A stretch of DNA of 29,495 nt from JBIOJM01 sp044450785 (GTDB lineage: Bacteria > Planctomycetota > Planctomycetia > Isosphaerales > Isosphaeraceae): the NCBI GenBank assembly GCA_044450785.1, contig JBIOJM010000090.1, forward strand, positions 1 through 29,495. The letters run 5' to 3'. Below, one piece after another: positions 24,101-29,495 of this stretch. A program made the translations under genes and the position numbers. The stretch's first letter is position 1; every line of letters starts with the position of its first letter. The notes beneath the pieces are model-generated. The model was not told the DNA's origin, did no database searches, and saw nothing but the letters and a program-made list of their open reading frames with translations.

Positions 24101-25954
24101 ATCCTGGAAATAACTGCCGCTCGTGGTGGCACTGGCGCCGGTGTTGGCGAAGTCGGTCAGCATGGTGGTTCCGCTGGCGGTCCCATCGCTCCTCCAGAGC
24201 TGTTCGCCATCGATCCCGTCGGTGGCCGTGAAGAAGAGGTTGCCGCCGATGTTGGTCAGATTCGCGGGGTACGAGCCCCACGTCTGGGCGGGCGTGAAGT
24301 TCTGCACGACGACGGTCCCCGCGGTCGACCCGTCGCTCTCCCAGAGCTGGTTTGGCCCGGTCCCGTCGTGGGCGACGAAGTAGAGAGTACCGTTCAAGTC
24401 GGTTAATTCCTGCGGCGCCGAGCTGGCGGAGCCAGGGTCGATGTCTTTGACGAGTGTCGTGCCTGCGGCGGTGCCGTCGCTCTCCCAGAGCTCGTCGCCG
24501 TGCGTTCCGTCGTCAGCTCCGAAGTAAGCCACGCCGTTGATGACCGTCAACTGGTTCAGCCCCGCGTGTGGACCGACCAACAGGCTGTATTCCCCGGATT
24601 GCCCAGATAAGTAGGAGCCGGCGCTCCCCGGATTGATGTCCTTGACCATCACCGTCCCCGAGGCGGTGCCATTACTTTCCCAGAGCTCCGTACCCGCCCC
24701 GTTCCCACCGTCGGCCCAGAAGAGCAGCGTCGTGTCGTTGAGCGCGGTCAGGTCCGTGGGCCCGGCGGCCCAGGGGATGCTCGTGGCGACCGGGGCGGCC
24801 GTGCCGCCCTTGATCTCCCAGAGATCCGTACCGTCCGGCGCGTTCGAGGCCGAGGAATCCGTGGCGGTGAAGAAGGTCGTGCCGCCGACAGCCGTGAAAT
24901 AACCGACCTGGGAGATGCCACCCGTCCAGTGCGTCAACTGGACCGTGCCGGTCGACGTGCCGTCGCTCGTCCAGAGTTGCTCACTCCCATCAGGCACGCC
25001 GCCAGTGGCCGAGCCATCCGAAGCCAGAAAATAAAGCGCGCCGTTGGCGCTCTGCAAGGAATACAGGCTCTCGCCGCTGAAATCGGTCACCGCGACCGTT
25101 CCCGGCACGGTACCGTCGCTCCTCCAGAGCTGCACGCCGTCGGTGCCGTCGTTGCCGGTGAAGTAAACAGTCCCGTTAAGGTCGGTAAGGTTGTTGTACA
25201 CCGCACCATTGGCGCCGAAATCTACCAGCTCAACCGTGCCGGCGCTGGTGCCGTCGCTCGTCCAGAGCTGTGTTGGACCCCCCCCGCTGCCAATGGGTTC
25301 GAAGTAGACGTCATTTCCGATGGCCGTGAGCTGCCCACTGACGCCACCCGTCGTGAACGAGGTCAGCGCCATCGTTCCCGCCGCGGTTCCGTCGCTGACC
25401 CAAAGCTGGGTGGTCGACGACGAGTCCTGCTCCGTGAAGTAGATTTTACCGTCGGCGGCCGTCAGGTTGCCGGCCGGGGATGTCAGCGGCGCGACCTCCA
25501 CGGTGCCGGCGGCGGTCCCGTCGGTTTCAAACAGACCCGGGGCGCCATTGCTGTCAGGGGCCGTGAAATAAACCTTGCCGCCCGATGCAACAAACGGATA
25601 CCCCGAGGGAACGGACGGATACGTAGACTGTCCGTAGCCCGGAGCGTAGGTAGACACGTTGCGGCTCATCAGCTCGACCGTGCCCGAAGTCGTCCCGTCG
25701 CTCGCCCAGACCGACGCGGTGCCCGCGGTCCGGTCCGTGGTCAGAAAGAAAAGCTTGCCGTCAACATTGGTCAAGCCCACCGGGCTGGAGTCGATCTGAT
25801 TGATGTCCTTGACCAGGCTCACTTGAGCGCCCGAGAGCATGGTCCGCGCCTCGAGTGAGGAGACGCTTCCGAGGAACGCTGTTCCCCTTCGCTTTGCCTG
25901 CCGCATCCGCGCTGTGGGTCTCTGAGCAGAGTCTGTCGACCGAAGTCTGGACAT
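21197..25954 (-). CDS. Large surface repeat protein: ELWxxDGT propeller repeats plus Ig-like tandem repeats
   Basis: This 1585-residue protein starts at ATG 25954, seven bases after AAGGG; ATG 25957 and TTG 25981 are alternatives. The basic N-terminus leads to SLEARTMLSGAQ, resembling the planctomycete LEPRxLL export/sorting motif. About 19 copies of LWxSDGTxxGTVEL (ELWxxDGT, TIGR04534 type) at roughly 50-residue spacing make up residues ~45-1135. They are interrupted near residue ~830-915 by a Val/Pro/Gly-rich linker (PTPVGPVGPVVPPG). Four 77-residue Ig-like repeats follow (VTWANPADITYGTALGADQL...). The last domain has VFLRTKNKRGKPVGKPV and SYDAASESVSVMMPG, a common C-terminus of such proteins. 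It is predicted extracellular, possibly adhesive or structural. Confidence 0.92.
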   Translation of the reverse strand: MSRLRSTDSAQRPTARMRQAKRRGTAFLGSVSSLEARTMLSGAQVSLVKDINQIDSSPVGLTNVDGKLFFLTTDRTAGTASVWASDGTTSGTVELMSRNVSTYAPGYGQSTYPSVPSGYPFVASGGKVYFTAPDSNGAPGLFETDGTAAGTVEVAPLTSPAGNLTAADGKIYFTEQDSSSTTQLWVSDGTAAGTMALTSFTTGGVSGQLTAIGNDVYFEPIGSGGGPTQLWTSDGTSAGTVELVDFGANGAVYNNLTDLNGTVYFTGNDGTDGVQLWRSDGTVPGTVAVTDFSGESLYSLQSANGALYFLASDGSATGGVPDGSEQLWTSDGTSTGTVQLTHWTGGISQVGYFTAVGGTTFFTATDSSASNAPDGTDLWEIKGGTAAPVATSIPWAAGPTDLTALNDTTLLFWADGGNGAGTELWESNGTASGTVMVKDINPGSAGSYLSGQSGEYSLLVGPHAGLNQLTVINGVAYFGADDGTHGDELWESDGTAAGTTLVKDIDPGSASSAPQELTDLNGTLYFVAHDGTGPNQLWESDGSTAGTVVVQNFTPAQTWGSYPANLTNIGGNLFFTATDGIDGEQLWRSDGTASGTTMLTDFANTGASATTSGSYFQDLLDLNGKLIFEYGLGASNTIYESDGTAAGTVPIFTTSSSVSDPTVVGNSLYFLTTGTGSDGFALWVTDGTASGAQELVSFPSGSSLEGGQGGSNQGGPLVNADGTLFFEVNNSGSSGTGEQLWTSNGTVAGTVEVTEISGNSYTPFGELVALGSNLVFTENDPTTDGGTSGGESIWLSDGTASGTIELADFPAPTSSIHEPPATTVSPIAPVVPVVPVVPLGGAVPTPVGPVGPVVPPGIATPTLVVPPGGAVPTPVGPVGPVVPPGIATPTLGGIGPGLISNLIGPGLISNLTVSGGTVYFTAQTTSGEQLWASDGTAAGTVPLTSNSTTSSSTASGGINPTNLTNVNGILFFQGSDPTTGDASLWASNGTVAGTVELSSPGSSLAPPYYLMNLNGKALFLATDPATGSEALWSSDGTVAGTSVVADLPGTIGTAYSTPNLTNAVENGTLYFVVNSSSSGPDQLWKSDGTASGTTEVANLPQDSGELTAAGPTLFFGAIDDHGAELWSAQLGVSTTPAVTWANPADITYGTALGADQLDAMSNVPGAFTYTPAAGTVLPAGAGQTLMATFTPTDTTDYTTATGSATINVLTVTPAVTWANPAGITYGTALGADQLDATSSVPGTFTYTPAAGTVLPAGAGQTLMATFTPTDTTDYTTATGSATINVLTVTPTVTWANPANITYGTALGAGQLDAASNVPGTFTYSAAAGTVLHAGAGQTLTATFTPTDTTNYTTAAGSVTINVLKVTPKVTWANPADITFGTALGAGQLDATSNVPGIFTYSAAAGTVLPSGPGKILSVTFTPTDTIDYTAATSSTTINVVTPTATPTATVTPTIIGEQAVFLRTKNKRGKPVGKPVLAGYTIEFNTKLNASSATDTGNYQVDSVNTKRVKRQVEPILRPIGFTVSYDAASESVSVMMPGKQTFRSGGQITVLGGATSGVSGVSGGFLSGNKMLIISPGGKNISAA
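21632..22555 (-). repeat. Four tandem 231-bp repeats encoding Ig-like domains
   Basis: The period is 231 bp (77 codons); the same 30-base stretches recur at 22111 and 22342 with almost no change. The two central units are nearly identical at the DNA level, while the distal units have diverged. This suggests recent unequal recombination within the surface-protein gene. Confidence 0.88.
23222..23275 (-). repeat. 27-bp tandem duplication in the surface-protein gene
   Basis: Two perfect 27-base copies (23222-23248 and 23249-23275) encode the nonapeptide IGPGLISNL twice (LIGPGLISNL). The duplication keeps the frame. Confidence 0.9.
23283..23468 (-). repeat. 84-bp and 9-bp tandem repeats encoding a Pro/Val linker
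   Basis: Two 84-base units (23283-23366, 23367-23450) differ at one position and encode 28 residues including PPGIATPTL and PTPVGPVGPVVPPG. They are followed by three GGAACGACG nonamers (23442-23468) encoding VVPVVPVVP. All periods are multiples of three, so unit number can change without breaking the frame. Confidence 0.92.
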
Positions 25955-26479
25955 CATGTCACCCTTGCGTAAATAGCCCAAAACCCCTGACGAGCAGGCC
26001 GGTTGTTGGGGTGATTGTCAAGCATCTTTGAGTTGTTTCGGTCATCAACGCACATCGTTGACAACCCCGAGCCAACCGGACGTCCCATCGGAGGTCATCC
26101 TCCGATGCGCGGATCAAAACGATTCGGCGCGGTAGAACGCTTTTTGAGACGAAATGGATACAGGCATCGCTCGCCTCGTCACCTGTGCATGCGCCGTCGC
26201 TCACGGTGATGAGTCTGTCAAATCAAGACCCACGACCCTTGGCAAGAAATGGAGTACCCCAAGTACTAAAGAACCGGTACGAGTGAAAAGCGGACGCAAA
26301 AAAATTTCACGGCTCGCTGATTGGCCAATTTCTTTCCGTCCCGTTCTCTCACCAGGCAGCCCCTTGCGAGGTTGATCGCGCGGCCCGATACTCGAAACCA
26401 TTGCCGAGTTCATCAATCGGTCATGTCAGGGGGTAGGCTTTCGTTTTTGTTCTCGCCGGAATGAATCGGGGGGTTCGGG
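25955..26479. other. Divergent intergenic region between surface protein and DUF4965 gene
   Basis: About 520 bp without a supported gene. It holds a perfect 9-bp hairpin at 26086-26107 (listed separately). A TTGACA box occurs at 26021-26016 on the minus strand, but no -10 element follows at the right distance. The downstream half (26200-26340) is AT-richer and is the likely place for promoters of the plus-strand gene. Confidence 0.5.
26086..26107. other. Perfect 9-bp hairpin between divergent genes
   Basis: CATCGGAGG-TCAT-CCTCCGATG is a perfect nine-pair inverted repeat with a four-base loop, 132 bp upstream of the surface-protein start. No T tract follows on either strand, so an operator or a 5'-leader structure is more likely than a terminator. 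Confidence 0.6.
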
Positions 26480-28617
26480 ATGAATCGACCGCGGAAACCT
26501 CTGGCGATCGCCGCCACGACCGCGGCGATCCTGTTGACCGGCGCCACGTTGTGGGCCAGGCCACCCGCGAAGGAAACCGCATTCCGGCCGCCGGCCGTAC
26601 CCCTGGTCGCGAGCGACCCCTATCTGAGCATCTGGTCGATGGCCGACAAGCTGACCGACGACACGACCCGCCATTGGACGCGCCGCGAGCATCCCCTGGT
26701 CAGCTTGGTCCGGGTCGACGGCAAGACCTATCGGCTCATGGGCAAATTCCCCGCGGACGTCCCGCCGCTCCCGCAGGTCGCGTTGCATGTATTCCCGACC
26801 CGCAGTGTTTACGAATTCGCGGACGACCGGGTGCACGTCACGCTCACGTTTCTGACGCCGGCGTTGCCAGACGACCTGGACGTGCTGGCGCGGCCGCTTT
26901 CGTACCTGACGTGGGATGTCCGGCCGGTCGATGGAATCGCACATGAAGTTTCGATCTACGCCAGCGTTAGTGCACTGCTGGCGGTGAATGCGCCCGAGCA
27001 GCAGGTCGCTTGGTCTCCCGAGAAGATGGGCGGTCTGACGGTGCTCCGGGCCGGGTCCGTCGATCAGACGTTGCTCCGACCGGCGGGCGACGATACGCGC
27101 ATCGACTGGGGCTATCTCTATGCGGCCGCGCCGGCGGCCCAGGTTCGAGCCGCGGTCGGGGCCAACGACGCCCTTCTCGAATCCTACGTCGCGAGCGGGG
27201 CGGTCCCCGCTGAGGATGATGCCCGGATGCCACGCGCAGGCAACGACCGGCAGCCCGTGCTGGGGTTCGTGTTCGACCTCGGGAACGTCGGCTCGGGGCC
27301 CGTCTCGCGGCACCTGATGATCGCTTACGACGAGATCTATTCGATCAAGTTCCTCGGGCGGAAGCTGCGGCCCTACTGGCGGCGAGACGGGGCCGGCCCG
27401 TCCGATCTGCTGACGGCCGCAGAGCGCGATTACGCCGGCTTGGTCCGGCGGTGCGAGGCGTTCGACGAGGAGCTCATGCGCGACTTGACCCGTGTGGGAG
27501 GCACGAAGTACGCGCAAATCGCCGCGCTGGCCTACCGGCAGGCGCTCGCGGGTTGCGGGCTGGCCACCGACGCCAACAAGCAACCACTTTTCTTCGCCAA
27601 GGAGAACAGCAGCAACGGCTGCATCGCCACGGTCGACGTCATCTACCCGGCCGCGCCGCAGTTCCTGCTGATGGGCCCGACGTACCCCAAGGCGCTGGTC
27701 GCCCCCGCCCTCATCTACAGCGCGTCGCCGCGCTGGAAGTTCCCGTTCGCGCCGCACGACGTCGGCGTGTACCCGCAAGCCAATGGACAGGTCTACGGCG
27801 GCGGCGAGGGCTCCACGAATGAAGCCGACATGATGCCCGTCGAGGAGAGCGCCAACTTGATCCTATTGTGCGCCGCCATCGCCAGGATGGACGGAAACGC
27901 CGGCTTCGCCTCAAAGTGGTGGCCCCAGTTGACCCGCTGGGAGGCATACCTTTTCCGAACGAGACGACCGCCCGCCTTCCGTTCGTCGACTCTTACACCA
28001 CGGACGATTCTCGGAGCGAGGGCATGCGAGCCCGGCCGGTCATCGGCGGTGTGTTGATCAAGATGCTGGAGGATCCGGCGATCTGGAAGAAATGGGCCAG
28101 CCGCGACCGCTTGAAAGTGGGAAACTTCGCTCCCGCCCCGCCGCCGCCGCGGATCATCGAGGTCGTGCCGGCGTCGCAGCACCAGCCGGTCACGTGGCGT
28201 TACACCAATCAAAGGCCGCCGGCTGACTGGGCCCGGCGCGGTTTCGACGACCATGATTGGAAGCAGGGCCCTGGCGGGTTCGGCACGAATGGGACGCCTG
28301 GTGCCGTGGTCGGCACCACCTGGAGCACGCCCGACATCTGGCTCCGCCGCGAGGTCACGCTGCCGGCCGGTACCGATCCTACTCGCCTCCAGCTCCTCGT
28401 CTACCACGACGAAGACGCCGAGATCTACTTGGACGGCATCCTCGCGGCCAGGGAGCCGGGCTACCTGACCGCCTACCAGCCTGTGGAGATCAACCGAGCC
28501 GCACGCGAGTTGCTCAAAGCCGGCGCGCGAGTCGTGCTGGCCGTTCACTGCCACCAGACCGAAGGCGGGCAGGGCGTCGACGTCGGCCTGGTCGACGTCA
28601 TCGAAGGACCGCCTTGA
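26480..28617 (+). pseudogene. DUF4965/glutaminase-type exported protein, internally deleted and frameshifted
   Basis: ATG 26480 begins a signal peptide (LAIAATTAAILLTGATLWA) followed by the DUF4964 segment VPLVASDPYLSIWSMADKL, a DUF5127-like beta domain, then TKYAQIAALAYRQALAGC and GGEGSTNEADMMPVEESANL of DUF4965. After SKWWPQLTRWEAYL (about 27952) the family should continue for roughly 140-150 residues of the glutaminase (DUF1793) helical domain. These are missing. The frame changes, and ETTARLPFVDSYTTDD and GMRARPVIGGVLIKMLEDPA, the family's C-terminal part, resume at about 27958 in another frame. That frame continues through a galactose-binding-like domain (RRGFDDHDWKQGPGGFG, VYHDEDAEIYLDGILAA) to the stop at 28617. 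In its own frame the N-terminal part ends at 28057. The family is annotated as glutaminase-like; activity here is presumably lost. Confidence 0.85.
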
Positions 28618-29090
28618 TGCGGCGACGGACGAATCAGGACTGAATTCACCAGTCGAGGCACTGACCTGAGAAAAGGAACAGTCCGGAAATACCCTCGTCT
28701 TTCCTTTGACTGGACTGTCAGCCGATACATCCACCTGGGTGTGACCGATAAACGATGTTGCCGTGAATCCGGCGCCGGATCGCAATGCCGCCGGGAGGAC
28801 GAGGTTTCGGAAGGGCGAGGCTGGGGTTACGAAAAGTTGGGCTCGCGGAGATGCCGCGTTCATCGCGGTTTCGTTGCGTGCTTTCCCCGGCGAGCACCGT
28901 GTTTCCTTTCCCCCCCTTGCGAAGGGGGGCAATAGCCCATGTTTGGGGTATCGAAGCCCACAGCGGCAGCCCGCGCGTAAGCGAACCTCTGTTTTTGTAG
29001 GGTTTTCTCCCGCCGGCCCTCCTTTCCAGGCCGCAATGTGTAGTGACAACAGTGACTATGTGTACAGTTACGATTTAGCGGTAATTGGCC
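28618..29090. other. Non-coding stretch before the transposase
   Basis: About 470 bp with no supported gene. Short open frames here lack family resemblance and ribosome binding sites. It contains the C6 hairpin at 28911-28929. The left end of the insertion sequence should lie in the last 50-100 bases, but only one end is in the window, so the terminal inverted repeat cannot be identified. Confidence 0.5.
28911..28929. repeat. GC hairpin CCCCCCTT-GCG-AAGGGGGG
   Basis: An eight-pair stem with a three-base loop. No T tract follows. The sequence type (C-run, CTTGCGAAGG, G-run) resembles dispersed intergenic palindromes. It could act as a bidirectional transcription barrier after the DUF4965 remnant. 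Confidence 0.7.
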
Positions 29091-29119
29091 TTGACAACGC
29101 TTCATTGCGTCGTGATATT
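29091..29119 (+). promoter_or_regulatory. Possible sigma70-type promoter of the transposase gene
   Basis: A perfect TTGACA (29091-29096) is followed after 17 bases by GATATT (29114-29119, four of six consensus matches). The predicted transcription start falls about two bases before ATG 29128, which would make the mRNA nearly leaderless. The match may still be chance. Confidence 0.4.
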
Positions 29120-29127
29120 CAAGGCCC

Positions 29128-29495
29128 ATGTATGTTCGCACCGTCAAAGTCCGGTCATCCAGCGGCACGCTCAATGAGTATGTTCGTGTCGTTGAGGCTT
29201 ATCGTCACAACGGTAAGGTCAAGCAACGCGTGGTCGCCGACTTGGGGCGCAAGGACCTCCTGGTCGAAATGCTGCCCAAACTCCAGCGACTCCTGAGTGG
29301 AGACGCCGATGTAGCCAGGGTTGTGCCCGATGATGCCGAGATGATCGATGCATCGACCTGGGGACCCGTTCTTGCCGTACGCTGGGTGTTCGACCAGTTG
29401 GGACTTTGGTCTCTGCTCGACTCGGTGCTGGGGAAAGCCAAAGGGGTTCCCTTCTCCGACCGTGCCTTTGTGCTCGTGGCCAATCGACTCATTCA
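29128..29495 (+). CDS. IS1634/IS4-type transposase, N-terminal part (cut by window end)
   Basis: From ATG 29128 an open frame of 122 complete codons runs to the window edge. It reads MYVRTVKVRSSSGTLNEYVR, VVEAYRHNGKVKQRVVADLG, then RKDLLVEMLPKLQRLLSGD and VLAVRWVFDQLGLWSLLDSVLG. The opening strand-strand pattern (VRVVEAYRxxGKxKQRVVADLGR) and the W-x-x-LGL-x-x-L segment are typical of the N-terminus of IS1634-group transposases of the IS4/DDE superfamily. The DDE catalytic residues lie beyond the window. An AAGG tract lies just before the ATG. Because the gene is cut, intactness is unknown. The insertion lies about 500 bp downstream of the broken DUF4965 gene. Confidence 0.85.
   Translation, partial: MYVRTVKVRSSSGTLNEYVRVVEAYRHNGKVKQRVVADLGRKDLLVEMLPKLQRLLSGDADVARVVPDDAEMIDASTWGPVLAVRWVFDQLGLWSLLDSVLGKAKGVPFSDRAFVLVANRLI

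Noticed and set aside
26016..26021. TTGACA box upstream of the surface protein gene (minus strand)
   Set aside because: No acceptable -10 hexamer at 15-19 bases.
26426..27778. 450-codon minus-strand frame over the DUF4965 gene
   Set aside because: Shadow of the coding strand; the plus strand has signal peptide and family motifs.

Overview
The window looks like a GC-rich planctomycete chromosome, most likely Isosphaeraceae. The evidence is a Tat-exported DUF1501 protein, a giant Ser/Thr kinase joined to a STAND ATPase and a sulfatase-modifying-factor fold, an ELWxxDGT-repeat surface protein with an N-terminal SLEARTMLS signature (a LEPRxLL-like motif typical of planctomycete surface proteins), a TIGR03032 protein and a DUF4965-type exported protein. 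The lineage call is inference from gene content only.

Layout. (1) 1-3000, plus strand: the 3' end of a DISARM anti-phage locus, with the drmA helicase C-terminus cut by the window edge, a drmB that is frameshifted just before its C-terminal Cys cluster, and an intact drmC phospholipase-D protein. (2) 3228-7864, plus strand: a compact tyrosine/homogentisate catabolism cluster of haem-oxygenase-like diiron protein, hppD, FAH-family hydrolase, hmgA and flavin reductase, with near-abutting genes from hppD onward. (3) 7866-8527: a ~660-bp cassette bounded by long inverted repeats built from GGATGAA heptads. It carries a 23S-rRNA-intervening-sequence-type four-helix-bundle gene and sits between two convergent genes. 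This is the most unusual object in the window. (4) 17525-8500, minus strand: exported alpha/beta hydrolase, 1614-aa kinase/STAND/FGE-fold protein, a small Cys-rich membrane protein, and two glycosyltransferases that share an unusual N-terminal cysteine module. (5) 19113-17692, minus strand: the DUF1501 protein. (6) 19370-19990: gene remnants and a (CTGCCTA)8 heptad array. (7) 25954-20038, minus strand: the large repeat surface protein followed by TIGR03032. (8) 26480-28617, plus strand: a DUF4965/glutaminase-like gene broken by an internal deletion and frameshift. (9) 29128 to the end: the N-terminus of an IS1634/IS4-type transposase.

How the genes work together. The tyrosine cluster converts 4-hydroxyphenylpyruvate to homogentisate, opens the ring and cleaves the diketo acid. 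The diiron protein and flavin reductase are accessory enzymes of unknown substrate. The kinase operon looks like an envelope or signalling unit feeding glycosyltransferases. The surface-repeat protein and TIGR03032 form a second envelope pair. Three loci are visibly decayed (drmB, the DUF4965 gene, the PD40 remnant), and repeats of several families occupy the intergenic spaces. This suggests an accessory, rearrangement-prone region.
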